The position numbers and the translations under genes were made by a program. 64,000 nt of DNA from positions 30,284-94,283 of the forward strand of contig NZ_JGVW01000081.1 in the NCBI RefSeq assembly GCF_000687455.2, written 5' to 3'. This document shows positions 17,716 through 27,603 of the stretch, one piece after another. Position 1 is the first letter of the stretch; every line of letters begins with the position of its first letter. The notes beneath the pieces were generated by a model. That model was not told the DNA's origin. It made no database searches and saw nothing but the letters and a program-made list of their open reading frames with translations. The stretch comes from Burkholderia sp. lig30 (lineage in GTDB: Bacteria; Pseudomonadota; Gammaproteobacteria; Burkholderiales; Burkholderiaceae).

Positions 17716-18630
17716 GTGCCACGACACAATCTCAATGACCTTCTTGCTTTCGTGACGGTGGCGCAAGAAGCCAGCTTTACCCGCGCTGCGGCTCGATTGG
17801 GCGTGACCCAATCCGCGCTGAGTCAGACGGTGTCTGGTCTCGAAGCGCGGCTCAAGATCAGGCTGCTCACGCGAACCACGCGCAGTGTTTCGCCTACGGC
17901 CGCCGGCGAGCGCCTGGTCCAAACGATTGGTCATCGCTTCGCCGAAATCGAAGCCGAGCTCGATGCGCTGACCGAGTTGCGCGACAAACCGGCCGGAAGC
18001 GTGCGCATCACTTGTGGCGACCACGTCATCAAGACAACCTTGCTGCCGAAGCTGCTGCCGCTGCTGCGTGAGTACCCCGACATCAAACTCGAGTTCGACA
18101 TCAACTACGGATTCAGGGATATCGTTGCGGACCGTTTTGACGCGGGCGTGCGCTTTGGCGAAACCATCGACAAGGACATGATCGCCGTACCGATCGGCCC
18201 CGAACTTCGCATGGCGGCAGTCGCGTCGCCGTCTTACTTTTCCGGGAATCCGATGCCGAAAACGCCACGGGACCTGGTGAACCACCGCTGCATCAACATC
18301 CGCTTTCCGACATACGGCGGACTGGATGTCTGGGAGTTCGAACGGCGCGGTCGCAAATTGCGGATTCGCGTTGATGGACAGCTGGTGTTCAATACGACCA
18401 CACACGTTGCTGATGCTGCGGTCGGTGGCCTGGGTATCGCGTATCTTCCGGAAGAAGAATTTTCCCCACACATCGAAGCAGGACGCCTGCTACGCGTTCT
18501 TGAAGATTGGTGCCCCTCGTTTTCGGGCTATCACCTGTATTACCCGAGTCGCAGGCAACCGTCGCCAGCGTTCTCGCTTGTTGTAGACACGCTGCGTGCA
18601 GGCGGTACACGGAGATCGGATCGCCGGTAG
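17716..18630 (+). CDS. LysR-family transcriptional regulator
   Basis: 304 residues. The N-terminal winged helix includes FTRAAARLGVTQSALSQTVS, followed by the effector-binding domain (ITCGDHVIKTTLLPKLLPLL onward). It starts with GTG at 17716, 7 bases after the ribosome-binding CGGGAG. The effector-binding domain resembles the CrgA/DsdC-like subgroup often paired with oxidoreductases. It is divergent from the exported hydrolase and probably controls hydrolase plus MFS exporter. The promoter zone just upstream (17640-17700) is clearly AT-rich. Confidence 0.9.
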   Translation: MPRHNLNDLLAFVTVAQEASFTRAAARLGVTQSALSQTVSGLEARLKIRLLTRTTRSVSPTAAGERLVQTIGHRFAEIEAELDALTELRDKPAGSVRITCGDHVIKTTLLPKLLPLLREYPDIKLEFDINYGFRDIVADRFDAGVRFGETIDKDMIAVPIGPELRMAAVASPSYFSGNPMPKTPRDLVNHRCINIRFPTYGGLDVWEFERRGRKLRIRVDGQLVFNTTTHVADAAVGGLGIAYLPEEEFSPHIEAGRLLRVLEDWCPSFSGYHLYYPSRRQPSPAFSLVVDTLRAGGTRRSDRR

Positions 18631-19362
18631 ATGCATCCGGGGCAATCACTCGTTGCCGGCCCGGGCCGGTCAAGTTCGGATAGCAACTTTGGCGGCCCGC
18701 CGAATGGCCGCTTCGTGGCCGAAAGGCGAACTTTGTGCGAAGACGTCGGAGCCGCTTGCAAACGCGGGCAGCCAAGGCAACTTTACGCCCGCCCCATGGC
18801 AACCCCGTCACTCGAGCGCCTCTCCGGCCACACGCCAATGATGCAGCACCCTCCGTCTTATCGGGTCAGCGTCGAATCCAAAAGCTACACTGAAACCTGC
18901 GCCTGCTTTCCGGCGGTCCGGCATCGCCCCAGGATTGATCACGGAAATGCGCGATCGAAACGCAAAAGAATTCGTGCAGCCAGCCTTGCAATCCGCCGGA
19001 TCGCTGCCTACGCTTACCTCACAAAAACCAAAACATCCATCATTTCTCTTGGGCTGGTTGCGCATCGTTGGCGGCCGGACACGATCCGGCTCCGAGCAAC
19101 GGTGTGCGTACATTGAAGGCACGCTTCTTGATGTGCCACCGTCGCCCGTCATCGTGCGACGGACAGAGCCTCTCCACGCGGCGTCCCGAATCGAAATCGA
19201 TCCGGTCCGACTCAAGCGCGCGCCGCATTCGTTCAACGGAAATTTCCGGGGATGGCGCTCTCGCGCCGAGAACGGATGCGTGCCGGATACCCGCCTGGTT
19301 CGAATCGCCTGGCTTCGCCGGTGCTATCCATTTTGAAAAACGTGTCGAAATGGGGAGTATCC
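18631..19362. other. Long gap with no convincing gene
   Basis: 732 bp. Overlapping frames on both strands (18631-19116 plus, 18808-19236 minus, 18935-19336 plus) lack family motifs, ribosome-binding sites and consistent third-position G+C. It may be decayed coding sequence. The last 60 bp should contain the promoter of the GH114 gene. Confidence 0.45.
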
Positions 19363-20241
19363 ATGAACCGGAACCTCGCACTTGCAAGGCACGCCACCGT
19401 TGCGCTCTTGCTTTGCGCATCTCTGGCGACGTTGTCCGCCCCGGCATCTGCCGGCGGATGGCCGCCGATTCTCAATCCGAATCCGGCGGTCCAGCCGCCC
19501 AAATGGGATTGGCAACTGGCGTCGCCGGTCGTGATCAATCCCGATCCGACCATCCAGATCTATGACATCGACATGTTCGACAACGAACAGAGCGGGATGG
19601 TGCAGAAGATGCACGCGAAGGGATACAAGGTGATCTGCTATATCGACGTGGGCTCCTGGGAGAACTGGCGGGACGACGCGTCGCAGTTCCCGTCCAGCAT
19701 TCTCGGCAACACCTACTCCGGTTTCCCTGACGAACGGTGGCTCGACGTTCGCGACGTGAATCCGGCGAAATCGCAAACTGGCCTCGCGCTCGCGCGTATT
19801 CTCAACGCACGTTTCGATCGTGCCAGGAACATGGGATGCGATGCGATCGAACCGGACAACGTCGACGGCTACGATACGACCGCGCACGACCCGACCGGCT
19901 TTCCGCTCGCCTATGCCGACCAGATCTATTTCAATCTTTGGGTGGCAAGCGCGGCGCATACGCGCGGGATGCTGGTCGCGCTCAAGAACGATACCGGTCA
20001 GGCGCAGGACAGCCAGATCTACAACGCATTCGACTTCGTCGTGAGCGAGCAGTGCTTTCAATACGGCGAATGCGGATACTTCTCGAAATTCCTGGCGTTG
20101 AACAAGCCGGTGTTCGAAGCCGAGTACAGTCTCGCGGTGACTTCGTTTTGCCCGAAGGCGAAGACAAGCAGGATCAGCGCGATCAAAAAGCGCTCGTCGC
20201 TCAATTCGTCGCGACAGGATTGCAGTGCGTACTACCCTTGA
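19363..20241 (+). CDS. Exported GH114-family glycosidase (endo-alpha-1,4-polygalactosaminidase-like)
   Basis: 292 residues with a signal peptide of about 30 residues ending in APASA. The mature protein is a TIM-barrel of the GH114 family: WDWQLASPVVINPDPTIQIY, then KVICYIDVGSWENWRDDASQ and GCDAIEPDNVDGYD, which carries the conserved acidic residues, and a C-terminal cysteine pair. Family members hydrolyse partly deacetylated galactosamine polymers such as Pel-type polysaccharide. The ATG at 19363 is preferred over the upstream frame because it places the signal peptide first. No pel-like operon is adjacent, so the substrate here is inferred. Confidence 0.85.
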   Translation: MNRNLALARHATVALLLCASLATLSAPASAGGWPPILNPNPAVQPPKWDWQLASPVVINPDPTIQIYDIDMFDNEQSGMVQKMHAKGYKVICYIDVGSWENWRDDASQFPSSILGNTYSGFPDERWLDVRDVNPAKSQTGLALARILNARFDRARNMGCDAIEPDNVDGYDTTAHDPTGFPLAYADQIYFNLWVASAAHTRGMLVALKNDTGQAQDSQIYNAFDFVVSEQCFQYGECGYFSKFLALNKPVFEAEYSLAVTSFCPKAKTSRISAIKKRSSLNSSRQDCSAYYP

Positions 20242-20483
20242 GCGTGTTGTCGCCCCGCATGCGGCAGCGCGCTGTTGCGCGGGAGAATGCTTGCGCGTCG
20301 CGTTGTGAGGAAGCATTTGTCACGCAACTGGCCGGCTGAGGCATCGAATCGCTTCGGCCGGCCCCGAATGGGCGTGCCGGCAGTCATGCGATGCGTTCCA
20401 TGCCTTCGACTCGCGTGGTGATGGTACCGATCGCGATCGACCTGCCGGCCTTCGCGCGCACAACAGCAGTCACGACCCCGGAG

Positions 20484-21128
20484 TCACTGGCGCAACCCAA
20501 ACGCGCTATGCCACAGCGCGCTGAAAAAATCGGCATGCACGCGGCCGTCGCTCTTTCGGGCATCATCCTTCGGCGGAGGCGCCGCTGCCGATTGCGACAT
20601 CTCGTCCGGCTGTCGGGCGTCCTGAGTCGATGCCGCCTGCGCCGCGCCCTCATCCTGCTGCGGCATCGGCTCGTCATTCTGCGCATCCCGGGATGCGTCC
20701 GGCTGACGCGACACATGCAGCGCGACGACACTGCCGGCAATGCGCTCGGCGACCTGCTCGTCGCAATCGCGGCCAAGCAACACGCCGAACACGACATCGC
20801 GGTTGTGCCCCGCCTCGGCGAAGCGCATCGCCAACGCGACGAACCGCGCATATTCCGCTTCGCGCGCTGCCTGCCGACGCTCTTCTTCTTCACGAAGGCG
20901 CGCGTGACGGAGCATTTCCTCGGCATAGACGGTGTCATAGACGCGGCGCTGCGCCGGGTCCGAGAGAATTGCGTAAGCCTCCTTGATCTCCTGAAACCGC
21001 GCATGCGCGGACGCTTCGAACCCGACGTTGCGGTCGGGATGCGCCTTCATCGCGGCCTTCCGGTAGCCGCGCTTGATCTCTTCGTCGGTGGCGTCCTCAC
21101 GCACACCAAGCAATTCATACAAGGTCAT
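20484..21128 (-). CDS. J-domain protein (class C DnaJ-like)
   Basis: 214 residues. A J-domain occupies residues 1-65: [20 protein letters not shown], then the HPD motif in KAHPDRN that stimulates Hsp70 ATPase, then [22 protein letters not shown] charged coil follows ([16 protein letters not shown]) and then an alanine/glutamine/aspartate-rich tail ending [12 protein letters not shown]. There is no zinc-finger or DnaJ C-terminal substrate domain, so it is a specialised co-chaperone. An ATG directly upstream (21129-21131) is an equally possible start. No DnaK or GrpE gene is nearby. Confidence 0.88.
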   Translation of the reverse strand: MTLYELLGVREDATDEEIKRGYRKAAMKAHPDRNVGFEASAHARFQEIKEAYAILSDPAQRRVYDTVYAEEMLRHARLREEEERRQAAREAEYARFVALAMRFAEAGHNRDVVFGVLLGRDCDEQVAERIAGSVVALHVSRQPDASRDAQNDEPMPQQDEGAAQAASTQDARQPDEMSQSAAAPPPKDDARKSDGRVHADFFSALWHSAFGLRQ

Positions 21129-21351
21129 CATCGTGCGTCGGGTGAAGGTCGGATTGCGTCGATCGTAGCATGCCGCCGGGGCACCAACGTGCAGCGGACG
21201 GCGATATTGGCGGTCGCTTCCAACCGGCCCGCGAATTGCATCGCGCCCCCTGCATATGCCGCGAGTGTCCTCCACCTCGAACCTTGTTGCGATGCCCGCT
21301 TCGGCGCGCCACGCGTGCGCATTCGAAACGGCCACCGCAGCACGCTGGCGA

Positions 21352-22254
21352 TTACAACGGGAACGCCACTTCCGCCCAGAAACGATCGCCTTGCGGGCGA
21401 TTCCTGACCGCGAACTCGTGTTCGTACTTGAGAATGAAGCCGGCGCCCGGGCCCCATTCATAACGGAACTGCGGGCCGATACTGGCGGCCTGCCCGCGGA
21501 AGCCGCCGCCGGGAACGCTCTGGCCATTTACCGTGTCATCGGTGAACTGCTTGAGGTAGTAACCTTGCACGCCGAGCTGAACCTTTTTCGTCACGTCGTA
21601 CCCGACGAGCCAGTCAATGCTCGAGAGATCGCCGGAGTGATAGTGCGTCTCCTTATTCGGCGCATGGAACTCGGTTTGCAGGTTCGCCGACATTTCCCAT
21701 CGCGGGCTCGGAAACCACGTGATGCCGACGCTCGGCTGCACCGTCCAGTAATTGACCCCGGTATTGACCATCCGGTTGGCCTGATAGCTGCCGGTCGGCG
21801 CGCTGAACTCGGGCGAGAAAAAGATGAAGAACGTATGCGACGGGTTCTTGTAGCTGAGAATCAACGGTTGCAGCAGCGTATCGCCTATCGCGGTGCGATT
21901 GCCCGACGCGCCCTCCGCATTCAGATGGGTATGGAACAGCGATCCGACGATACCGCTCGACCACGAAAACGGGCCCCAGCCAGCCCATGTGTGCACGATT
22001 CGCGGCGCAGTCACTTCCGCCGCGATGTGAAAGCCCGGAATGATGCTCTGACCGTTATTGCCGACGAACTTGTTCGCTACATAGAGTTCCGTGTAGTTGT
22101 AGAACTCGGTCGCGCCGACCGGCGGCATGACGCCGTCCAGTTCCGTGCTGACGCCGACGGGGTAGGTGGTCTGGCCGTTTTCGGTTGCGCCTGCGGGCAG
22201 GCAGAGAGAGAGCAGAAGCGCAGACAGGGTCAACAGGCGCGGGGATTTTTTCAT
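21352..22254 (-). CDS. Outer-membrane protein of the MetA/SphA phenol-degradation type
   Basis: 300 residues with a signal peptide ([23 protein letters not shown]). The mature part is a beta-barrel: [20 protein letters not shown], the strand-rich [20 protein letters not shown], a central [20 protein letters not shown] and the late [20 protein letters not shown]. These match the Phenol_MetA_deg family (PF13557), outer-membrane proteins linked to hydrophobic or aromatic compound uptake and to sphingosine binding (SphA). It ends with a hydrophobic strand (WAEVAFPL). AT-rich sequence precedes the start. No catabolic genes adjoin it. Confidence 0.82.
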   Translation of the reverse strand: MKKSPRLLTLSALLLSLCLPAGATENGQTTYPVGVSTELDGVMPPVGATEFYNYTELYVANKFVGNNGQSIIPGFHIAAEVTAPRIVHTWAGWGPFSWSSGIVGSLFHTHLNAEGASGNRTAIGDTLLQPLILSYKNPSHTFFIFFSPEFSAPTGSYQANRMVNTGVNYWTVQPSVGITWFPSPRWEMSANLQTEFHAPNKETHYHSGDLSSIDWLVGYDVTKKVQLGVQGYYLKQFTDDTVNGQSVPGGGFRGQAASIGPQFRYEWGPGAGFILKYEHEFAVRNRPQGDRFWAEVAFPL

Positions 22255-23111
22255 TTCATGTCCCGATATTGATATTTATTAAAATATTTGTGTTTGAATA
22301 AACAAAGGCGATTCAAAAATATATAATCGTCACGCACGAGCCTGAAAACCAGATGGATTGCCGTGTCCGCCTGAACGGTATTTCGCGATCCTTGAATAAC
22401 GCGTATACGGCATCACGCTGGCGATTCGCGCGCAGTCGGCGCCATGAGGCATGCTTCATGCCGGCATCCGATATTCCCGACTCGAAAGAGGCGCCATTTC
22501 TGGTGATGCGCGTAGATTGATTCGCAGCGTCAGCGACAGGCAAGGCTGGCCGACTGGCGGACCTTCACGCATCTGCGTCGATCTTCACGTCGCTAGGGAC
22601 GAGATCGTTCGCGCGCCAGCGCCAGCCTCACGGGAGGGCCGGCGAAACAGGCAGGTTCCAGGAAGAACTTCAGCGGCAGAGCACTGGCGGTCGCCTCAGG
22701 CGTACGGGCATTCACGGTGCGTGCGTTTTCCCGCCACACGGGCGCGGTTCGCCCGGATCGCTCGCCATGCGGCACGGATCGGCGCCATTGGCGTGTCTCT
22801 TCGGCACCCGCTCGCGGGCCGGCCGGCGGATCAGGTCGACGGGTGCATGTGGGGTCGCGGCATCGCGCGAGTCGGCCGCGCGTCGCGATCGATCGCTTTT
22901 TCAGGCATGGCGTGTCTCCTCCAGAGAGGTTTCCGTTATTGGAAGCAGGCGGCATCCTCGTCGTCTGCGGGCACGCTGTAAAATAGTTTGTTTGTCTCAG
23001 TCAAGACGTTTCAGCGATAAAGACGAACATGCCGGCCAGTAAATTTCGAAGCCCGTGCCGCTTTATCGCCGTCGCCGGCGAATGCATTCGGCTCTGGTCA
23101 GGAGAACGGAC
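22255..23111. other. Long intergenic region upstream of PPK2
   Basis: 857 bp. The first 75 bp are strongly AT-rich and likely hold the promoter of the MetA-type gene. The rest has no recognisable gene. A 25-codon frame on the minus strand (22831-22908, MPEKAIDRDARPTRAMPRPH and onward) has a GGAGA ribosome-binding site. A shift of one base would let it continue to about 22740, so it may be a broken small gene. About 140 bp before 23112 lie AT-rich promoter-like sequences. Confidence 0.4.
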
Positions 23112-23993
23112 ATGAAAATAAATTCCGACGACTTTCGGGTTCGCGAAGGCGTTGCGGTCGAACTCGACAAGTGGCCGACATGCGTCACCCCGGTCTACAA
23201 ATCGAAGGATCAGTATCGCGCGATGCTGGCCGGCCACATCAAGCAACTGAGCGCGCTGCAAAGCGTGCTCTATGCGGACAATCGCTACGCGGTGCTGTTC
23301 ATTTTCCAGGCGATGGATGCGGCGGGAAAAGACGGTGTGATCAAGCACGTCATGTCGGGCGTCAACCCGCAGGGATGCCAGGTGTTCAGTTTCAAGCACC
23401 CTAGCGCGGAGGAGCTTCAGCACGATTTCCTTTGGCGTACCACTCGCGACCTTCCCGAGCGCGGCCGGATCGGAATCTTCAACCGCTCCTATTACGAAGA
23501 AGTGCTGATCCTTCGCGTGCATCCGGAGATCCTTCGCGGCGAAGGCTTGTCGCGCGAGGCCGGCTCCGGCGCGGCGATATGGCAGAACCGCTACCGTTCG
23601 ATCAACGACCTCGAGAGTCACCTGCATCGCAACGACACGCGCATCGTCAAGTTCTTCCTGCACCTCTCGAAGGAGGAGCAGCGCAAGCGCTTTCTCGCAC
23701 GCATCGACGAACCCGAAAAGAACTGGAAATTCAGTGCTGCGGACATCGAAGAGCGGAAATTCTGGGCGCAATACATGACCGCCTACGAGCAGTGTCTCAG
23801 TGCGACCAGCACCGAATCCGCCCCGTGGTACGTCGTGCCCGCGGATGACAAGGAGAACGCCCGGCTCATCGTTTCGCAGGTCATCCTGGACACGCTCGAG
23901 AGCCTGGACCTGCAGTATCCCGAGACAACCGCGGCGCGGCGAAAGGAGTTGTCCGGGATTCGGGCACAGCTCGCCGAAGAGGAAGCCCGGTAG
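23112..23993 (+). CDS. ppk2: Polyphosphate kinase 2 family protein (PPK2)
   Basis: 293 residues, single PPK2 domain. The Walker A-like motif is in [20 protein letters not shown] and the Walker B region in [20 protein letters not shown]; the lid region follows with [20 protein letters not shown] and [14 protein letters not shown]. These enzymes transfer phosphate between polyphosphate and nucleotides; the sequence looks like class III, which phosphorylates both AMP and ADP, but the class call is by eye. Cytoplasmic. The ATG at 23112 follows GGAG closely. It stands alone, with the MocR gene convergent downstream. Confidence 0.92.
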   Translation: MKINSDDFRVREGVAVELDKWPTCVTPVYKSKDQYRAMLAGHIKQLSALQSVLYADNRYAVLFIFQAMDAAGKDGVIKHVMSGVNPQGCQVFSFKHPSAEELQHDFLWRTTRDLPERGRIGIFNRSYYEEVLILRVHPEILRGEGLSREAGSGAAIWQNRYRSINDLESHLHRNDTRIVKFFLHLSKEEQRKRFLARIDEPEKNWKFSAADIEERKFWAQYMTAYEQCLSATSTESAPWYVVPADDKENARLIVSQVILDTLESLDLQYPETTAARRKELSGIRAQLAEEEAR

Positions 23994-24157
23994 TCAGGGG
24001 CCGCACACCCACACACTGAATATCGAAGGGGCGACGCGGCCCCCATCGCACACCGCGCAGAGAAAGTCGCCCTTCCGGTTTGCGAGCCGCTCCCTTGCCG
24101 CCGATATCGGCCATCCCGCATGGCTGGCTTTCGCACGGCATCCTGATCTCGTCCGGG

Positions 24158-25669
24158 TCACTTCGCTGCTTCGGCGATAACGGCGGCAAGACGTTGCGCG
24201 GCCGCTTTCATCTGCGTGTCGCTGAATCCCCCAAAGCCGAGAATCAGTCCAGGGCGGCCGGTTCCCGGCGCAAACGTCGGCGATACGGCACGCACGGCGA
24301 CGCCAGCCTGTGCGGCCAGCTCGACCACTTTTCGATCGTCCATGCGTTGCGCCAGCCAAAGGACGAGGTGCATGCCCTGGTCGCCCGGCTCCACCCATGC
24401 CAGCTCCCGGGGAAGCAACGCATCGAGTGTCTCGATCAGCCTGGCGCGATGATCGGCGTACACATGGCGGACTTTGCGAATGTGGCGCTCCAGATGGCCC
24501 TCCGCCATGAACGCCGCGAGCACATGCTGGTCGGCGTTCGGCGGATGACGGTCCATCAGCACGCGCGCGCCGCAGAAAGCATCGACCAGATCCTCGGGGA
24601 CGATCAGGTAGCCGAGCCGCAGCGACGGAAACAGGATCTTGCTGAACGTGCCGAGATAAATCACCCGATCCGGGTCGAGTCCCTGAAGCGACGGAAACGG
24701 ATAGCCCTGGTATCGGAGCTCGCTGTCGTAGTCGTCCTCGACGACCCACGCGTGGCTGGCACGCGCCCATGCGAGCAACGCATTGCGCCGCGCCATGCTC
24801 ATCGGCATGCCCAACGGATACTGATGCGACGGCGTGACGAACGCGGCACGCGCGTGCGGCGCCATCCGGATCCCTGCGTCGACATCGATGCCTTCCGCAT
24901 CGACCGGCACGCGAACCATCGTATCGCGATGGCCCGTACTCTCGAGTATCGCCGTCACGCCACGATAGGCGGGATTCTCCACCCATGCCTGGTCGCGCGA
25001 ACCCAGCAACACCTGACACGCGAGAAAGAGCCCCTGCTGCGTCCCGCTGGTCACGATGACCTGACCGGCTTCGCAACGCACCGAGCGCGACCGGCGCACG
25101 TAGCCGGCGATTGCCTCGCGCAGCGGCAACGCGCCGAGCGGATCGGCATAACCGGCCGGCGCGCCGGGACCCTTCGCGCGCAGACGGTTGCCGAGCCGCC
25201 GCCAGATGTCGGACGGCGCCGTCAGGCCGACAGGAACGGAAACCGCGAATGGCACCGGCGGAAGCGGCCTGAACTCCTGCGCGATCCGCGCGAACGCCGT
25301 CGCGGGCTCAGGCAAGCCGGGCCGGGCGACACGCCGGCGGGTTGCGCGCGTTTCCGTTGCCGGCTGCGGCTGCGGCTGCGGCTGCGGCTGCGGCTCGGCG
25401 AGCGCTTGCGCGACGCGCGTGCCGGCGCCGGCCTTCGACTCCAGAAAGCCCTCGGCGATCAACTGCTCGTAGGCCTCGATCACCGTGCCGCGCGCGACCT
25501 GCAGCGACGCCGCCAGCAAGCGCGTCGACGGCAGCGCATCGCCCGGCGCGATCGTCCCGTTGCGTACCGCTTCCCGCAACGCCTGCGCCACCTGGCGGCT
25601 CAGGTGGCCGGCCGTGCGATCCAATGTTCCGATCGACGGGATTTCCGCGATCCGGGCTGTTCTCGCCAT
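24158..25669 (-). CDS. MocR/PdxR-type GntR regulator with aminotransferase-like domain
   Basis: 503 residues. The N-terminal GntR winged helix (about 15-85) includes PSTRLLAASLQVARGTVIEA. A linker follows, then a fold-type I aminotransferase-like domain with a PLP lysine in IYLGTFSKILFPSLRLGYLI and the EDDYDSELRY motif. MocR proteins sense amines, amino acids or vitamin B6. The linker contains an 11-residue PQ repeat encoded by a hexanucleotide repeat at 25361-25390. It is divergent from the PaiB-like gene at 25794, its probable target. Confidence 0.92.
   Translation of the reverse strand: MARTARIAEIPSIGTLDRTAGHLSRQVAQALREAVRNGTIAPGDALPSTRLLAASLQVARGTVIEAYEQLIAEGFLESKAGAGTRVAQALAEPQPQPQPQPQPATETRATRRRVARPGLPEPATAFARIAQEFRPLPPVPFAVSVPVGLTAPSDIWRRLGNRLRAKGPGAPAGYADPLGALPLREAIAGYVRRSRSVRCEAGQVIVTSGTQQGLFLACQVLLGSRDQAWVENPAYRGVTAILESTGHRDTMVRVPVDAEGIDVDAGIRMAPHARAAFVTPSHQYPLGMPMSMARRNALLAWARASHAWVVEDDYDSELRYQGYPFPSLQGLDPDRVIYLGTFSKILFPSLRLGYLIVPEDLVDAFCGARVLMDRHPPNADQHVLAAFMAEGHLERHIRKVRHVYADHRARLIETLDALLPRELAWVEPGDQGMHLVLWLAQRMDDRKVVELAAQAGVAVRAVSPTFAPGTGRPGLILGFGGFSDTQMKAAAQRLAAVIAEAAK
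25361..25390. repeat. Hexanucleotide repeat (CGGCTG)x5 inside the MocR gene
   Basis: Five perfect CGGCTG units, then CGGCTC. On the coding strand each unit reads CAGCCG, Gln-Pro. Being a multiple of three, unit gain or loss would keep the frame and only lengthen or shorten the linker. Confidence 0.9.
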
Positions 25670-25695
25670 GATTCCGGCTCAATCAAAATTTCACA

Positions 25696-25721
25696 AACTG
25701 GCTCTGTAGAATAAACCAGTT
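25696..25721. promoter_or_regulatory. Candidate MocR operator between mocR and paiB-like gene
   Basis: AACTGG (25696-25701) and CCAGTT (25716-25721) form an inverted repeat; read as direct elements, CTGGCTCT and CAGTTCT also recur. Location midway between divergent starts fits MocR autoregulation, but the assignment is inferred. Confidence 0.4.
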
Positions 25722-25793
25722 CTCCACCACAATGGGCCCGCAGGCAATTCGAACCGGCGCCCTTCGGCACCTCCGCAAGCGAGTGGAATCGAC

Positions 25794-26432
25794 ATGTACG
25801 TACCCGCCCATTTCAATGAACCCAGCCTCGACATGCTGCACGCGCGCATCGCGCAACATCCGTTCGGCACGCTGATTACGCATGGCAAGAGCGGGCTGGA
25901 CGCCAACCACCTTCCGTTTGAGCTGGAAGCCGAAGATGGCGGGTTGGGCGTGCTGCGCGCGCACGTGGCACGCGCCAATCCGGTCTGGCAGGACATCGCG
26001 GACGGCGACGAAGTGCTCGTGGTCTTTCACGCGGGAGACGCGTACATCTCCCCGAGCTGGTATCCGAGCAAGCACGAGTCCCACAAGCAGGTGCCGACCT
26101 GGAATTACATCGTCGTCCACGCCTACGGACGCGTCACCGTTCGTGACGACGAGCGCTACGTGCGCGGCGTGGTCGGCCGGCTGACCCGCACGCACGAGGC
26201 GTCGCAACCGCAGCCGTGGAAGATGGCCGACGCACCGAAGGATTACCTCGATGCGATGCTGAAATCGATCGTCGGCTTGCAGATCGACATCACGCGATTG
26301 ACGGGCAAGAACAAGCTGAGCCAGAACAAGGAGACGCGGGATATTCGCGGCGCCGGCGAAGCACTCAATGCGCGCGAGAACTTCCGGATAGGCAACGCAA
26401 TGCTCGCTCACGCCGCCGGGAAGCCGGAATAG
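25794..26432 (+). CDS. PaiB-family FMN-binding protein
   Basis: 212 residues, standard for PaiB. It begins MYVPAHFNEPSLDMLHARIA, followed by PFGTLITHGKSGLDANHLPF, the split-barrel flavin-binding part AYISPSWYPSKHESHKQVPT and WNYIVVHAYGRVTV, and a C-terminal QIDITRLTGKNKLSQNK. PaiB in Bacillus affects protease and sporulation genes; in proteobacteria the family is often next to MocR regulators and its chemistry is unresolved. It is divergent from the MocR gene and followed 56 bp later by the ABM-like gene, so probably one transcription unit. Confidence 0.9.
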   Translation: MYVPAHFNEPSLDMLHARIAQHPFGTLITHGKSGLDANHLPFELEAEDGGLGVLRAHVARANPVWQDIADGDEVLVVFHAGDAYISPSWYPSKHESHKQVPTWNYIVVHAYGRVTVRDDERYVRGVVGRLTRTHEASQPQPWKMADAPKDYLDAMLKSIVGLQIDITRLTGKNKLSQNKETRDIRGAGEALNARENFRIGNAMLAHAAGKPE

Positions 26433-26488
26433 GACGACTCGCCCCGGGAACGCGCCCGGCAGAATAAAATATCTTCAACGGACGCTCC

Positions 26489-26815
26489 ATGTACGCCTCC
26501 ACGTTCATTTTCAAAGCCGGTCAGTACGACGACGAATTCCATCGCCTCGACCGGCGGATCGCCGAAGTGGCACGCGCCATTCCCGGGTACCTCGGCGAGG
26601 AGACCTGGGAAAATGCCGCCGCAGGATTGATCCAGAACGTCTACTTCTGGGAGTCGGAAGAGGCGCTGCTGAAGCTGATCAGTCATCCGGCTCACGTCGA
26701 AGCGAAGTCGAAGCAAGCCCGTTGGCTCGACGGCTACCGCGTCGTCATTGCGAAGGTCATCCGGGAGTATGGGGATGGCAGGCTTGTGAACCCGACGGAA
26801 GATCAACCTGCGTAA
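26489..26815 (+). CDS. Antibiotic-biosynthesis-monooxygenase (ABM)-like protein
   Basis: 108 residues. YASTFIFKAGQYDDEFHRLD, the IPGYLGEETWENAAAG turn and NVYFWESEEALLKLISHPAH match the dimeric ferredoxin-like ABM fold, where YFWES-DSPEH-like segments line the active site. Such proteins include heme-degrading and quinone-forming oxygenases as well as many of unknown activity. It follows the PaiB-like gene by 56 bp and is likely co-transcribed. No cofactor ligand can be assigned. Confidence 0.8.
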   Translation: MYASTFIFKAGQYDDEFHRLDRRIAEVARAIPGYLGEETWENAAAGLIQNVYFWESEEALLKLISHPAHVEAKSKQARWLDGYRVVIAKVIREYGDGRLVNPTEDQPA

Positions 26816-27046
26816 TCGAGTCCGCGCCGGCTTGTGTTCACGGTGCCGTTGAGGCGAGCGCGCTGATGTGAACCTGGCCGCGTACGCGTACCAGCCGGGT
26901 TTCGATCCCGATATCGCCGGGTTCCATCCGCGGTTCTCCCGATCCGGCGCTGAAATCGCATCAATGCGGGTTCACGGCACCTTTGCGTTCGCGCCACCAC
27001 GAACCATACTGATACGCACACGCAGAGCAGATTCCGGAGGACTGGC

Positions 27047-27211
27047 ATGCCGACCTACCAATACCGCTGCGAAAAGTGCGGCAAGACGTTCGAGAGCGTC
27101 GAGCATCTCGCCGAACACGAATCCGCGCATCCGCGTTGTCCCGATTGCGGAAGCGAACAGGTTCAACACGTACCTACATCATTCGTCCCCAAGACTTCAA
27201 GGAAGAGTTGA
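27047..27211 (+). CDS. FmdB-family zinc-ribbon protein
   Basis: 54 residues. MPTYQYRCEKCGKTFESVEH with a second pair in RCPDCGSEQ gives the two CxxC knuckles of the FmdB zinc ribbon (FmdB was named as a regulatory protein of formamidase operons; the wider family is uncharacterised). The ATG at 27047 is preceded by a good CCGGAGG. The stop at 27209-27211 is 11 bp before the MoaD/ThiS-like gene, so they are probably co-transcribed. Confidence 0.88.
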   Translation: MPTYQYRCEKCGKTFESVEHLAEHESAHPRCPDCGSEQVQHVPTSFVPKTSRKS

Positions 27212-27222
27212 GCCATTCCGTC

Positions 27223-27492
27223 ATGGCGCACATCTTCTTCGCTGCATCGATTCAACGACATATCGCGACGCCGGAGCGCGAGATCGACGCGCGCACGCTC
27301 GGTGAAGCGCTAGACGCCATCTTCACCGCGCAACCCCGACTGCGCGGCTACCTCCTTGACGATCAGGGCTCGCTGCGACGACATCTCACCGTGTTCGTAG
27401 ACGGGCGGCCGGTGCGCGACCGGCAGCATCTTTCCGATGCGCTCGGCGAGGAAAGCCGGGTTTATGTCGTACCGGCACTGTCAGGCGGATAA
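27223..27492 (+). CDS. MoaD/ThiS-like ubiquitin-fold protein ending in Gly-Gly
   Basis: 89 residues. The small beta-grasp layout is visible: FFAASIQRHIATPEREIDAR, helix TLGEALDAIFTAQPRL, FVDGRPVRDRQHLSDAL, then VYVVPALSGG. The terminal diglycine is where E1-like enzymes adenylate MoaD and ThiS to load sulfur. No MoeB/ThiF-type gene, moaE or thiG is adjacent, so its partner is unknown. The ATG at 27223 is chosen because it leaves 11 bp after the FmdB stop and gives a normal domain length. Confidence 0.88.
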   Translation: MAHIFFAASIQRHIATPEREIDARTLGEALDAIFTAQPRLRGYLLDDQGSLRRHLTVFVDGRPVRDRQHLSDALGEESRVYVVPALSGG

Positions 27493-27603
27493 AGGACGCC
27501 ATCCGTACTGGATTTGTACGGGATCAGCGTGCAACGCATGGGGCCTGAGCAAGCGCTGAAGCGCCAACTTCGATCGACATCCGATCGACAGGAGACACGC
27601 CAC

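Noticed and set aside
18631..19236. Overlapping frames on both strands that could be taken as hypothetical genes
   Set aside because: No ribosome-binding site, no codon bias, no motif; more likely decayed or non-coding.
22451..22981. 176-codon plus-strand frame upstream of PPK2
   Set aside because: Composition and lack of motifs indicate chance; listed only as part of an intergenic region.
24080..25714. 544-codon open frame opposite the MocR gene
   Set aside because: Antisense shadow of a complete MocR protein with intact GntR and aminotransferase motifs.
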